The notes: generated by a model not told the origin, from the sequence alone. A stretch of 64,000 nucleotides of DNA from Bacillus sp. 03113 (GCF_006546985.1 NZ_VATK01000004.1:1-64000), one strand, 5' to 3'; numbered from the stretch's first letter, positions 1 to 9,797 are shown. Program-made: numbers and translations.

Positions 1-13
1 TGAGAGCAATCAA
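1..13 (-). CDS. Possible 5' end of swrD/ylzI, cut by the window edge
   Basis: In Bacillus the gene after flgE is swrD (ylzI), a small protein needed for full flagellar power. On the minus strand a GGAGG lies at 15-19 and a TTG at 13 opens a frame reading Met-Ile-Ala-Leu before the window ends, which resembles SwrD N-termini. The GGAGG is too close to this TTG for a normal ribosome binding site, and another TTG at 9 has better spacing. The call rests mainly on gene order and is weak. Confidence 0.25.
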
Positions 14-83
14 CCCTCCACAACAAACCAACTGTTACGATTTGTTATGGTTTTATACCAGCTGTTGATAGCTCCTTCAAGGA

Positions 84-845
84 TTATCGTTTTAAATTCA
101 TTAATTCCTGTAAGATTTCATCAGATGTAGTTATGATTTTTGTATTAGATTGGAAACCGCGCTGAGCCACAATCATTTCTGTAAATTCTTCTGAAAGATC
201 TACATTGGACATTTCAAGGAATCCGCTGTTAATATCTCCTGATCCACCACTTCCGGGATTATTAAGGACGGCTGCACCAGAGTTACTAGAAACTTGATAG
301 AGGTTTCCTCCTACTTTATCAAGTCCTTCTGGGTTTTCAAACATAGCCAATTGAATTTGACCTGCATTTTGTAAAGCACCATTTGCATCAATATAGGTAA
401 CTTGTCCATCTTGTCCAATACTAAAGCTTCTGGCATTTGCGGGTATAGTGCCTGCTCCTGCTAATTCTAATCCATCTGAGTTAACAATATTTCTTTGATT
501 ATCAAAATAAAAATTACCTGCTCTTGTATAAAAATTGGACGTACCATCAGTAACGATAAAATATCCATTTCCAGCAACAGCTAAATCTAAAGGTCTACCC
601 GTTGCCTGGGTACTCCCCCCCGTATGAATTGTATCGATAGAAGCTAAACGTGCACCAAGACCGATTTGCTTTGCATTAACTCCAGCAGAAGCACCAGAAA
701 CAGTTTGACTAATTAAGTCGCTGAAAGTTGTTCTTCCTTTTTTGAAACCATAAGTATTAACGTTCGCAATATTATTTCCAATCACATCTAGCTTTGTTTG
801 AAAATTCTTCATTCCACTAACACCTGAATACAATGAACGTAGCAT
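84..845 (-). CDS. flgE: Flagellar hook protein FlgE (FlgG-type name in older annotation)
   Basis: This is a short hook/rod-family protein of 253 residues that assembles outside the cell on the basal body. It has the family's N-terminal rod motif (YSGVSGMKNFQTKLDVIGNN region, residues 4-25) and the C-terminal rod/hook helix with the NVDLSEEF and QRGFQSN motifs in the last 45 residues. The ATG at 845 is chosen because it matches the Bacillus start MLRSLYSG and has AAGGAG 8 nt upstream; the longer frame starts inside that Shine-Dalgarno. It is the last full gene seen of the flgB-flgE run, 108 bp after flgD. Bacillus uses this position for the hook gene, although databases often call such proteins FlgG. 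Confidence 0.9.
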   Translation of the reverse strand: MLRSLYSGVSGMKNFQTKLDVIGNNIANVNTYGFKKGRTTFSDLISQTVSGASAGVNAKQIGLGARLASIDTIHTGGSTQATGRPLDLAVAGNGYFIVTDGTSNFYTRAGNFYFDNQRNIVNSDGLELAGAGTIPANARSFSIGQDGQVTYIDANGALQNAGQIQLAMFENPEGLDKVGGNLYQVSSNSGAAVLNNPGSGGSGDINSGFLEMSNVDLSEEFTEMIVAQRGFQSNTKIITTSDEILQELMNLKR

Positions 846-953
846 CTGACTTTCTCCTTTCAATTAACACATTATCTTTTTTTATTTTAATGGTAACTCA
901 TTTTATTTTGTCATCGACTATAAAAGAATTTAAGACTTTATCAATCTCATAAC

Positions 954-1577
954 CTATTCCAATCTTGTAATTCGAGAGGCATTAATTTTTGTTTCTAATT
1001 CATCATTTAATTGAAATTGGATTTCTCCGTTTTTACTAGAAACCGATTTGATGATAGCTGTTTTTTCTTCATTATTTTCTGTTAAATAGCTTACTGTTTT
1101 CCCAATTAATACACTTGCTTGAATAAGACTATTTTCCTTTGCCCTATTATCAATTTGTAAAATGTTCTCTTGCTGTAGTTGAGTGCCATCTTCTAAGAAA
1201 TACTGTACCTCATTGTTACTCAACTGAACTGAGACAACCTTTCCATTTCCTGTTAACTTTGAGTCTGATTCAGTTTGTTTTTCCCATGTGACATTTTTAC
1301 CGAGTAGTTCACTATAAGTAAAAAGGTTTGTTTGTTTTTCAGTTTGTACAAATTCGCTAAATGATTTTCCCATATTTGTAATTTGCTCTAGTGTTGAAAA
1401 AGAAGCCATTTGTGCAACGAAATCTTTATCTTCCATTGGATTCAACGGATCTTGATTTTGCAGCTGAGTCATCAATATTTTTAAAAAATCATCTTTTCCT
1501 AAAATATTTGTACCTGTTTTAGATTCTTTCTTTTGATAGTTAGACAATAATAACGACGGATCAATTGTATTTGCCAT
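954..1577 (-). CDS. flgD: Flagellar hook assembly scaffold FlgD
   Basis: FlgD caps the growing hook and is lost from the finished structure. The 207-residue product carries the conserved N-terminal block (GKDDFLKILMTQLQNQDPLNP, about residues 27-47, then FVAQMASFSTLEQI) that defines the family. The C-terminal half is a beta-rich region with less obvious similarity. The ATG at 1577 is preferred over the GTG two codons earlier because AAGGAG sits 7 nt before it. It lies 12 bp after fliK in the operon, so it is probably translated from the same message as hook-length control. Confidence 0.92.
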   Translation of the reverse strand: MANTIDPSLLLSNYQKKESKTGTNILGKDDFLKILMTQLQNQDPLNPMEDKDFVAQMASFSTLEQITNMGKSFSEFVQTEKQTNLFTYSELLGKNVTWEKQTESDSKLTGNGKVVSVQLSNNEVQYFLEDGTQLQQENILQIDNRAKENSLIQASVLIGKTVSYLTENNEEKTAIIKSVSSKNGEIQFQLNDELETKINASRITRLE

Positions 1578-1589
1578 GAACACTCTCCT

Positions 1590-3908
1590 TTATATTTCTA
1601 AATTGATTAATTCATCTGCAAATAAATGACCTTGCTCCTTCTTTGAGGAACGATCTCTTTCGCCTTGGTGTTGCCTTCTTTCGTGATCATGTTTGTGCGG
1701 ATTCTCTCGGTTAAAAAATCGATTCTGATCTAGGTTTTGCTGATTAATATCAATCTTCTCTACTTGGATATTTTGGCTAATAAATACTTGTTTGAGATTA
1801 TTTATTTGTGACTCTAAGACATCTTTTGCACTAGCCGTAGAGGTAAGAATTTTAGCTATAAGATTTGAATCCTTTTGAATTAATTCAATTTTAACAGCCC
1901 CAAGATGTTCTGGATAAAGCTTAATAAAAAGTTTTTGAACTCCATCAGATTTTAAAAACTTACTTTTAGACAAAATGGATTCAAATTGCTGAATCAATTG
2001 TTTCACATTTACTGGTGTTGATGAATGCTTTACATCAGAAACAAACGGTTCAAACTTTGTCGAAGGATTCAATGTTAATAGATCGATAGATGGAAAATCC
2101 TTCGCTCTATTTGGATCTCTTCCTTCTTGTTGTGATGACAAAAAATTGCTCTCGATTTCGAATTCCTTGGTTTCTGTAAATGTTAAATGTCCAAGGCGAA
2201 TGTTTTTTTGTATTTGTTCATTTTGTAAAGCAAACTTGAAATCGCCTTGTCTTTGAAGAATAGGATTATCTACTCCTTCACTTTGAGCATTTTCATCTTG
2301 GATATGACTCTCCACATGCAAGCTATCCCTGTTAACTAAATCATTTTTGTTCTTTAATTCCTGTGTATTCAAGGCTGTATTCAAAATTCCAATTGTCCCA
2401 TTTGAAAGCTTCTGAATGAGTTCCATATTAACTTCTATAGGATCATTTGAATGGAGCTTTTGATTTTGTATCTGATTCGAATTTTGATGAAGCAGCTTGC
2501 TATTTGTCAAAATAGCTTGATATGGTTGAAACAGTTGGTTTGGGGCTTCTGCTATTAAAGTTTGTACTTCTCCAACAGAAAATGGCTTTAAACCTGTTAA
2601 ATGGTTCACTCCTATAGGTATTGAACCTATCCAATTATTTTGATCATTTATTTGTTGGTAACCGAGCTCAAACTTGTCCTTCATTCCTTGATTTAGTTCT
2701 TTTGAAAGTTTTTGAAAAACATTTTGAAGATAATCTATTTTTTGTGAATCATTACTTTTCAAATTAAACTCTTTTCCGTCTAGGTTGATTAACGTCTTAC
2801 CATTTTCTTTATGTTTTGTCGTTCCAACTACTTTCTCATCTTTCGTTGAACTTACCAATTGTATGATAGCAGTTTCTTTTCTCTCTTTAAATCCGTTTAT
2901 ATTTAATGGTGTGTGAGCTATCGTAGCAATCATCTTTGAATCAATTTGCATTAATTCAATATTAATTTCACCAAAACCATCAGGATAAACTTTTATGTTA
3001 ATCTTGTCGCCCTCATTTTGATTTAGTAACTTCCAATGAGACAAGATAGATTCAAATTGTTGAATTAATTGATTAGCAGATCCTACTATTATAGATTCAG
3101 TTTCACTCATGGAAAACGGCTCAATTCTAGAAGAAGGATCCACTATATCCAAATTTGCTGATGTAAAATCAATCCATATATTTTGATTAATCCCTATTTG
3201 ATGATCAGACTTTAACTGCCCCATAATTCCACCATTTATTTCGTATGTAACATAAGAGTTTACATTTTGAATGGTATCATTCGTTTCAAGTTGATTATAA
3301 TCAGTAAAAAGCTCCGATATACTCGTTTGAATGGAACCCCTATTATTTTCTTGAATAGAATTCCGTAGATAAACATTAGCATCAGGATAATCATTTTGAA
3401 GTTGCATTTGATCCAGAAATGGAGCAATGTTAATGGATTCAATTTCATCTGTATCAGCTATTTTTAATAATGGATAAGAAAAAGAATCTTTTAATGACTC
3501 TAGATTTGTTTTCTCGTTTATTCCATTGATTTCTAAAATGGTTCGAGCTTTTTCTTCACTTAATCCCAAAAGAGCCTGAACATTCCATAACAACTCCTCA
3601 GGGATTGATTGATCTTTCACTTCTTTCTCATCGCTTAAAAGCTGAATTGCTGGATCTTTTCTTATCTGGTCAAGAGATTTGTTCAACAATGTATATTCAT
3701 TAAATGTTGACTTAAGAAACGATCTTTTTTGATTACCAGCACCCAGGCTTTCACCTGCCATTTGTTGCCCATCTTGCACTAAATTATTTTGTAAGCTAGT
3801 TAAAATATTAGAAAATATATTTCCTTTTCGCTCAATTTCAGGGCTACTTTTATTGATCGTTTTATTCATTAAAGCAAATTCTTTTTTTTCTGCCCCGCCA
3901 ATTTCCAT
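1590..3908 (-). CDS. fliK: Flagellar hook-length control protein FliK, extra long with internal triplication
   Basis: FliK measures hook length and switches export specificity at FlhB. The last part (residues about 619-735) carries the canonical C-terminal hook domain with the LYPEHLG signature followed by VKIEL. At 772 residues it is much longer than usual for Bacillus. Two related segments precede the canonical one at about 262-335 (QLIQQFESILS, then VYPDGFG and INIELMQ) and 440-518 (NQLFQPYQAIL, then VNMELIQK), giving three copies with a period of about 178-179 residues. The middle copy has lost the YP..LG signature. The far C-terminus is charged and His/Arg rich. Position between ylxF and flgD fits fliK. 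The ATG at 3908 has AAAGGTGG upstream. Confidence 0.9.
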   Translation of the reverse strand: MEIGGAEKKEFALMNKTINKSSPEIERKGNIFSNILTSLQNNLVQDGQQMAGESLGAGNQKRSFLKSTFNEYTLLNKSLDQIRKDPAIQLLSDEKEVKDQSIPEELLWNVQALLGLSEEKARTILEINGINEKTNLESLKDSFSYPLLKIADTDEIESINIAPFLDQMQLQNDYPDANVYLRNSIQENNRGSIQTSISELFTDYNQLETNDTIQNVNSYVTYEINGGIMGQLKSDHQIGINQNIWIDFTSANLDIVDPSSRIEPFSMSETESIIVGSANQLIQQFESILSHWKLLNQNEGDKINIKVYPDGFGEINIELMQIDSKMIATIAHTPLNINGFKERKETAIIQLVSSTKDEKVVGTTKHKENGKTLINLDGKEFNLKSNDSQKIDYLQNVFQKLSKELNQGMKDKFELGYQQINDQNNWIGSIPIGVNHLTGLKPFSVGEVQTLIAEAPNQLFQPYQAILTNSKLLHQNSNQIQNQKLHSNDPIEVNMELIQKLSNGTIGILNTALNTQELKNKNDLVNRDSLHVESHIQDENAQSEGVDNPILQRQGDFKFALQNEQIQKNIRLGHLTFTETKEFEIESNFLSSQQEGRDPNRAKDFPSIDLLTLNPSTKFEPFVSDVKHSSTPVNVKQLIQQFESILSKSKFLKSDGVQKLFIKLYPEHLGAVKIELIQKDSNLIAKILTSTASAKDVLESQINNLKQVFISQNIQVEKIDINQQNLDQNRFFNRENPHKHDHERRQHQGERDRSSKKEQGHLFADELINLEI

Positions 3909-3933
3909 TCATTCACCACCTTTCAAGCTAACT

Positions 3934-4539
3934 TTAATTGTTATTATTTTGGTTCAATTTTTCTGTATATGTGGCAGCAGCTTCAGGCTGCATTTTTTCT
4001 AATATTCTTGCCAGCACTTCAGGTCGAATGTTCGATAGGATCTGTAAAGCTTGTTGTTCATCCATTTTTTCAATAATTGGAGCAGCGGCCTTTGGTGAAA
4101 TGGTTTCATATACTTTGATAATATCTTGAACAATCTTCTTTTCTTCTTTTGGATTAACTGAAAGTTCTTCTATCTGTTTTTGGAGTGTTTCTTTTTCCAG
4201 CTGAATTTTCTTATTGGCTTCTTCGTATTCATTTATTTTCGCCTCTTGCTGGGCAATTTGAATTTCTTTATCTTTTAATTGTCCTTTTAAGTCATAAATC
4301 GAAGATTGACCCTGTTCTGCTACCTTATTTACTGCATTGCTTGTAGAAGAAGAAAGGAATGGAATTTGACTTGTAAAGTTTTTCAGTGGTGAAGGCATCT
4401 CTTTACCAAAAGTCTTTAGAATAAATATGGCGGCAATGAACAAAATGACTAGACTTACGAACAAAGCTAGTAATAACCTCATTAAGCGAGGCTTTTTTTT
4501 TCTTTCTTGCGTTGAGATTGTATTTTCCAATTTGTTCAC
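3934..4539 (-). CDS. ylxF: YlxF, membrane-anchored MotE-like flagellar protein
   Basis: This fla/che-operon protein has one N-terminal membrane segment (about residues 21-43), a coiled coil (about 80-130) and a C-terminal MgtE-N-like helical domain (about 130-190, with EKMDEQQALQILSNI and LEKMQPEAAA). The architecture matches the MotE/YlxF family, which works near the stator or export gate; its exact role in Bacillus is not settled. The start is a GTG directly following the fliJ TAG stop, with only a weak purine-rich stretch upstream, so translation is probably coupled to fliJ. Confidence 0.82.
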   Translation of the reverse strand: MNKLENTISTQERKKKPRLMRLLLALFVSLVILFIAAIFILKTFGKEMPSPLKNFTSQIPFLSSSTSNAVNKVAEQGQSSIYDLKGQLKDKEIQIAQQEAKINEYEEANKKIQLEKETLQKQIEELSVNPKEEKKIVQDIIKVYETISPKAAAPIIEKMDEQQALQILSNIRPEVLARILEKMQPEAAATYTEKLNQNNNN

Positions 4540-4983
4540 CTAATTTCTTCTATATGAAAAATACTGAATAGAAACATCATCCATTTGCTTGTTTTCAAGT
4601 ACCTTTAATTCTTCCTCATATCTAAGTTGGTCTCTTTCTTTATATTTTTCATATTTTTTCACTTCAACATTTTTCTCTAATAATATCTCATAATAATAGT
4701 TCATTTGATTTCTTGTATTTGATACTACAGTTTGATAATGGTGAATAATTTTTTCTAGATTATTGATAAAAAGTTGGTTGCTCTTTATCTCCTGAATCTG
4801 TAAGCCTTTTTGCAAATCTAAAAACTGCTGCTCTTCAAATATTTCTTTTTTCTTAATTAACTCATAAAGTTTATGAGCTGCATCTTCAAATTTTTGAACA
4901 GCCTGTTGGTAAAAGGTTAACGCTTCATCCTTTTCCTTTTGCCTGATAGTAAGTACTTTTTCAAATTTATAATGGTAGTTCAT
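4540..4983 (-). CDS. fliJ: Flagellar export chaperone/ATPase stalk FliJ
   Basis: FliJ is a small antiparallel coiled-coil protein that inserts in the FliI hexamer and links it to the export gate. The 147-residue product is almost entirely charged helix and begins with the typical YHYKFEKVLTIRQKEKDEA block. The ATG at 4983 is chosen over the upstream GTG (4995) because AGGTGA is well spaced and the family starts here. It lies between fliI and ylxF, with its start next to the fliI stop. Confidence 0.88.
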   Translation of the reverse strand: MNYHYKFEKVLTIRQKEKDEALTFYQQAVQKFEDAAHKLYELIKKKEIFEEQQFLDLQKGLQIQEIKSNQLFINNLEKIIHHYQTVVSNTRNQMNYYYEILLEKNVEVKKYEKYKERDQLRYEEELKVLENKQMDDVSIQYFSYRRN

Positions 4984-4984
4984 A

Positions 4985-6304
4985 TCATGAATCACCTGAC
5001 TTTATTAAATTCATTAATTGATTAACACTTTCTTCAATTGACATATTTTCATCTGTATCTTGTTTTAAAAAAGAAAGAATTTTTGGATACAGTTGAATCG
5101 CTTTGTCTATTTCAAAGGAAGTCCCTTTTTTATATGCTCCAATTTGAATAAGATCCTCTGAATTTAAGTATGTACTTATAATCTCCCTCAGTTTCTCTGC
5201 AGATTTCATGTGCTCGACACTAACAATATGATTCATTATTCTACTAACACTCTTAAGAATGTTTACCGCAGGAAACTGCCCCTTATTTGCCAGGTCTCGA
5301 TCAAGTACAAAATGTCCATCCAAAATTCCTCGGACCGTATCAGCAATTGGTTCATTCATATCATCTCCATCAACTAAAACGGTATAAAAGGAAGTAATGG
5401 ATCCGTGTTGATTTGTCCCAGTTCGTTCAAGAAGCCTAGGAAGAACGGCAAAGACTGAAGGGGTATATCCTTTTGTTGTTGGTGGTTCACCAACTGCTAA
5501 ACCAACTTCTCTTTGTGCCATGGCAAACCGAGTAACAGAGTCCATCATAAGCATGACATTTAAGCCTTTATCACGAAAATATTCTGCAATGGCAGTTGCT
5601 GTCATCGCGCCTTTTATACGCATCAAAGCCGGCTGATCAGAAGTTGCTACAACCACGATAGATCGCTTTAATCCATCTTGACCGAGATCTCGTTCAATAA
5701 ACTCCCGGACCTCTCTTCCGCGTTCTCCGATTAATGCAATGACATTCAAATCCGCATTTGTATTACGAGCAATCATCCCAAGTAACGTACTCTTCCCAAC
5801 ACCGCTGCCTGCAAAAATCCCAACCCGCTGTCCTTTTCCAACCGTAAGTAAAGAGTCAATCAGCCGTACCCCAACTTCAACAGACTCTGTGATTGTTTTT
5901 CTTAGGAGCGGGTTTGGCGGATCCTGTTCAGTTGGAACGGAATGCAATCCTTTTGGTAATGGAGATTCATCTAACGGCATGCCTAATGAATCTACAACAC
6001 TTCCTAAAAGCTCCATTCCTATTTTAATTTTCAGAGGCTTTGACGTCGTTTCAACCAAACAGCCAGGAGAGATTTCATTTATTGAAGTATATGGCATTAA
6101 AATAACACTTTCTTCCTTAAAGCCAACAACTTCAGCTTGAATCTTTTTTTTCTTTTCTTTATCTATATAAATATAGCAAACATCACCAATAGAACTTTCG
6201 GGGCCGAGGGATTCTATCATTAAGCCAATTACTTTTTTTACTTTTCCAAATCGCTTAAAGGTATCAATTGGATCAATATGATGAACTAATTCGGAAGTTT
6301 TCAT
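4985..6304 (-). CDS. fliI: Flagellum-specific ATP synthase FliI
   Basis: FliI is the cytoplasmic ATPase of the flagellar type III export machine and is related to F1 beta. The 439-residue protein shows the Walker A loop GIFAGSGVGKSTLLG (about residues 164-178), a Walker B strand ending in MMDSVTRFAMAQRE, and the PPTTKGYTPSVFAVLPRLLERTG segment typical of FliI. Length is normal. Its ATG follows the fliH stop directly. FliH (upstream) and FliJ (downstream) are its direct partners. Confidence 0.97.
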   Translation of the reverse strand: MKTSELVHHIDPIDTFKRFGKVKKVIGLMIESLGPESSIGDVCYIYIDKEKKKKIQAEVVGFKEESVILMPYTSINEISPGCLVETTSKPLKIKIGMELLGSVVDSLGMPLDESPLPKGLHSVPTEQDPPNPLLRKTITESVEVGVRLIDSLLTVGKGQRVGIFAGSGVGKSTLLGMIARNTNADLNVIALIGERGREVREFIERDLGQDGLKRSIVVVATSDQPALMRIKGAMTATAIAEYFRDKGLNVMLMMDSVTRFAMAQREVGLAVGEPPTTKGYTPSVFAVLPRLLERTGTNQHGSITSFYTVLVDGDDMNEPIADTVRGILDGHFVLDRDLANKGQFPAVNILKSVSRIMNHIVSVEHMKSAEKLREIISTYLNSEDLIQIGAYKKGTSFEIDKAIQLYPKILSFLKQDTDENMSIEESVNQLMNLIKSGDS

Positions 6305-7072
6305 TCATTCACTCTCCAAAAGCTCAAATAACCTTGTTTTTATTTGATTTAATTGTGTATCAATGCTAGCATCAATTCTTCCCAATTCAGTTTCAATAAT
6401 ACAGTTGTCTGGCTGCAGTTTATCATCGGGAATAATGTATAAGTCTGATTCCTTAGGAAAAACAGACATTAGATTTTCCGATTCCGAACGTAAAAAATGA
6501 TAATGCTTCGGGTGGACGAATAGTTCAACCATAACGCAATCTCTTGCTTCATTTAGTGCCCTTTTTACAATTGGAAGGATGATTTCTTCTCGTTCACTTA
6601 GAGTTTCGCCGATAATTTTTTCTGCAGTTGCCATTCCTAGCTGTAGTATGATTTTTTCTGAAGTATGTATATGTTTTTGGCAATCATCTTTAGCGGTGGC
6701 TATGATATCCTTCGCAAGTGCTATTAACTTTTGGTATTCTTGATACCCTTTATCCATTCCTTCTTGTTGTCCTTGCCTAAAACCATCATCATAGGCTCTT
6801 TCTTCAAGAGCTATTTTATCCTGCACCCAGGCTTCTCTTTCATTCTGAAGCTGTTTATACATCTCATTTGCTTGAATTTGAGCATTGGAAATGATTTCTT
6901 GAGCCTCGAGCTTTGCTTTTTTGATGATAATATTGTCTTTCCATTCATTTACTGCTGATGCCTGCTCCAAGCTATCGAAGGCTGTAGAAAATTCTTTAAT
7001 GGCCACTATCTTTTTACCTGCTTGTATAGGCAATGCTTCATTTATTTTAAAAAATTTAGACAATGATATCAT
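6305..7072 (-). CDS. fliH: Flagellar export ATPase regulator FliH
   Basis: FliH holds FliI and links it to the C-ring. The 255-residue frame has a central Glu/Gln-rich helical region (about 50-120, with the RAYDDGFRQGQQEGMDKGYQ repeat typical of FliH) and a C-terminal V-ATPase E-subunit-like domain. It overlaps the fliG stop. The ATG at 7072 sits almost on the GGAGGAG, whereas a TTG three codons further in has better spacing, so the true N-terminus may be a few residues shorter. Confidence 0.9.
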   Translation of the reverse strand: MISLSKFFKINEALPIQAGKKIVAIKEFSTAFDSLEQASAVNEWKDNIIIKKAKLEAQEIISNAQIQANEMYKQLQNEREAWVQDKIALEERAYDDGFRQGQQEGMDKGYQEYQKLIALAKDIIATAKDDCQKHIHTSEKIILQLGMATAEKIIGETLSEREEIILPIVKRALNEARDCVMVELFVHPKHYHFLRSESENLMSVFPKESDLYIIPDDKLQPDNCIIETELGRIDASIDTQLNQIKTRLFELLESE

Positions 7073-8072
7073 CTCCTCCCCCTCGGGCTACAACAATTTC
7101 ACCTGATTCTTCTAATCGACGAATAATCGCTACAATACGAGATTGTGACTCTTCTACATCACGTAACCTGACAGGTCCCATATATTCCATCTCTTCTTTA
7201 AATGAATCTACCATTCTAGTAGACATGTTTTTAAAGACAATTTCTTTCACTTCTTCACTAGAAACTTTAAGTGAAAGGATAAGATCCTCATTCTCACATT
7301 CTCTTACAACCCGTTGTATCGCTCGATTATCCAACGTCACAATATCCTCAAAAACAAACATCCTCTTTTTGATTTCTTCAGCAAGCTCAGGTGATTGGAC
7401 TTCTAGGGCTTCCAGAATTGTTCTCTCAGTTGTTCTATCAACACCAGATAAAACTTCAACAACTGTTTCTATTCCACCCGTTTGAGTGTAGTCCTGTGTT
7501 ACAGAAGCGGATAGTTTTCTTTCTAATATTTGTTCTACTTCATTAATGATTTCTGGAGTAGTACTATCCATAGCGGCAATTCTTTTTGCAATTTCTGCTT
7601 GCATTCCTTGAGGCAATTCAGATAATATTTGTCCAGCTTGAGAGGGATCCAAGTATGACAATATTAATGAAATGGTTTGAGGATGCTCATTTTGAATAAA
7701 GTTCAATATTTGTCCAGGCTCTGCTCTCCGTGCAAAATCAAAAGGGCGAACCTGTAATGATGAAGTTAGTCGATTAATAATAACATCTGCTTGCTCAGTT
7801 CCAAGCGCTTTTTCAAGAACTGTCTTGGCATACCCAATCCCACCTTGGGTAATATAGTCTTGAGCTAATACAATCTGATGAAATTCATCAAGAACTTCTT
7901 CTTTCGCCGATGCTCCCACTTTTTTCATGCCAGATATTTCTAATGTTATCTTTTCAATTTCTTCTTCATTCAAGTGTTTTACAACAGAAGCAGACAAATC
8001 TTGGCCTAATGATATTAAAAGTATGGCTGCCTTTTGTTTACCAGTTAATGTGTTTTGATCTTTCCGTGCCAT
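7056..8072 (-). CDS. fliG: Flagellar motor switch protein FliG
   Basis: FliG forms the rotor ring that meets the MotA stator and sets rotation direction. The 338-residue product has the usual N-terminal FliF-binding domain (KAAILLISLGQDLSASV), the EHPQTISLILSYLDP middle domain and the C-terminal torque domain with charged residues in the MFVFEDIVTLDNRAIQRV region. Length is normal. GGGAG lies 9 nt before the ATG. It follows fliF by 12 bp and its 3' end overlaps fliH. Confidence 0.97.
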   Translation of the reverse strand: MARKDQNTLTGKQKAAILLISLGQDLSASVVKHLNEEEIEKITLEISGMKKVGASAKEEVLDEFHQIVLAQDYITQGGIGYAKTVLEKALGTEQADVIINRLTSSLQVRPFDFARRAEPGQILNFIQNEHPQTISLILSYLDPSQAGQILSELPQGMQAEIAKRIAAMDSTTPEIINEVEQILERKLSASVTQDYTQTGGIETVVEVLSGVDRTTERTILEALEVQSPELAEEIKKRMFVFEDIVTLDNRAIQRVVRECENEDLILSLKVSSEEVKEIVFKNMSTRMVDSFKEEMEYMGPVRLRDVEESQSRIVAIIRRLEESGEIVVARGGGDDIIV

Positions 8073-8084
8073 TGTCTACTCTCC

Positions 8085-9671
8085 CTATTCATCTGCTATC
8101 CAAGTTCTAAGAAGTCTTGCAAACTCTTCTGGATCTTCTTTTGCCATTTTTTCAATTTGCTTTCTTTGTAAAGTGCTTTCCGTTTCTAGCTCTATTTTTT
8201 CATCCGGAATTTTGAATGTTTCTATTTCTTGATATGGATCTTCACCTTTCAATTTCTTTCTTGAACGGAGAAATAGGAAAATAAAAAGGGCAATAATAGC
8301 TAGTAATATCACTCCAATAACATATATCCACCAAGGTATCAGCGCTTTTGGTTCTTCATTCATTTTTATCTTCCCATTAAACGGCTGAACAGACACGACT
8401 ACTTTATTTTGTAAATCTTCGTCTGTAATTTGCTGATTTGTTTCGTTTTTATCTATTGTTGTTCTGATAATCGTAGCTAATATTTGATTTATATCGTTTA
8501 CTCGATCTTGAGGAAGAGAGCTAGGATTATCAGGCTCAGGGGGCTCTACCATGACCTGAATGCCCAAATCTCTTATTTTATATGGGCTTTCCTCAATTTC
8601 CTTTCTAACTCGATTGACTTCATAATTGATCTTATCATCTAATTTTTCATAATCACCATTTGAATTATTCCCTTGAACATATGATGAACCTAGAGAGTCA
8701 GCCGGATCTTCTCCTTGTGGGACTCCTCCTGTCTGTTCTCCATTTCCTGTGTATGCTTCTGTGATTTTTTGGGCGCTTATGGCGATCCCTTGCATATTCT
8801 CTTCATCTACAGGAGTAACAAGGTTTTCTTCCCTATTTTCCTTTGTGAAATCAATATCTGCAGAAACCGAAACAATTACTTTATCTTGTCCCATCAAAGT
8901 TCCTAGCATATTTTGAACCTGTCTCTGAATATCTCGTTCTACTTGTTTCTTCATATTGGTTTGAGCAGCAAAAAGATTGCTCGAAGAATTTTCACTATTT
9001 TCTAAATCAAAGTACTCAAAATATTGATTCATTATGACGATATTATCTGTAGGAAGGTTTGGAATACTTTTTGAAATTAAATGGTATAGTGCTTTAATTT
9101 GAGAATTTTCGAACTGATATCCAGATTTCGTATTTAAGACGATTGAAGCAGATGCCTTTTCTTCAACATCCGAGACAAATATCCCTTTCTCTGGAATATT
9201 TATCATTACCTGTGCATCATTAACACCTTCAATACCTTTAATTAAATCTGCAAGCTCTGTTTGCATAGCATCTAATTTTAAAACATTAAATTCATTATCC
9301 GTCATTCCAAGGCCAGCATTCTTACCAAAAAATGAATAGTCAATATTACCTGATTTAGGAATGCCTTGAGCTGCTAGTTCTACCTTTAATGAATCCATCA
9401 TTTGCTCGGGAACTTTTATCGTAGTACCACCATCTGTAATTTCTGATTGAATACCTCTTCCATCCAAATTTTCTTTTATAGAACCTGTCTCTGATGGAGA
9501 CAAATTGCTATAAAGTGGAACAAGAGTTGTTTTTGTTGTTAGAAAAACGATCAGAGATGTGATGGTGATAAGAAAAACGATACTGGCAACTAAAATTATT
9601 TTTTGGCCTTTTTTTCGATTTTGCCAATAAGTTTTTAACTTCCTAGTCATTTTTAAAAGCGTTTCATTCAT
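8085..9671 (-). CDS. fliF: Flagellar MS-ring protein FliF
   Basis: FliF builds the membrane MS ring, the assembly base of the flagellum. The 528-residue protein has an N-terminal membrane segment (about 25-46), the YscJ-like periplasmic domains (SPSETGSIKENLDGRGI and the GIPKSGNIDYSFFG motif), a second membrane segment (about 440-462, WWIYVIGVILLAIIALFIF) and a cytoplasmic tail ending in the FliG-binding EDPEEFARLLRTWI motif. GGAGG precedes the ATG. It is separated from fliE by 150 bp, the widest gap in this part of the operon. Confidence 0.96.
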   Translation of the reverse strand: MNETLLKMTRKLKTYWQNRKKGQKIILVASIVFLITITSLIVFLTTKTTLVPLYSNLSPSETGSIKENLDGRGIQSEITDGGTTIKVPEQMMDSLKVELAAQGIPKSGNIDYSFFGKNAGLGMTDNEFNVLKLDAMQTELADLIKGIEGVNDAQVMINIPEKGIFVSDVEEKASASIVLNTKSGYQFENSQIKALYHLISKSIPNLPTDNIVIMNQYFEYFDLENSENSSSNLFAAQTNMKKQVERDIQRQVQNMLGTLMGQDKVIVSVSADIDFTKENREENLVTPVDEENMQGIAISAQKITEAYTGNGEQTGGVPQGEDPADSLGSSYVQGNNSNGDYEKLDDKINYEVNRVRKEIEESPYKIRDLGIQVMVEPPEPDNPSSLPQDRVNDINQILATIIRTTIDKNETNQQITDEDLQNKVVVSVQPFNGKIKMNEEPKALIPWWIYVIGVILLAIIALFIFLFLRSRKKLKGEDPYQEIETFKIPDEKIELETESTLQRKQIEKMAKEDPEEFARLLRTWIADE

Positions 9672-9797
9672 TTTTTTCCTCCGGTTATTAAGTTAAGTCT
9701 AACAGCAGCTAATAACCGCTTTACTATAGATTTATTAAGGGCTAGAAAAATCTTCCAAGTTAAGAAAGTGTAAATTTTTGAACATCGACGAGTGTTA

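Noticed and set aside
5739-6140. 133-codon plus-strand frame
   Set aside because: Antisense shadow of the highly conserved fliI ATPase.
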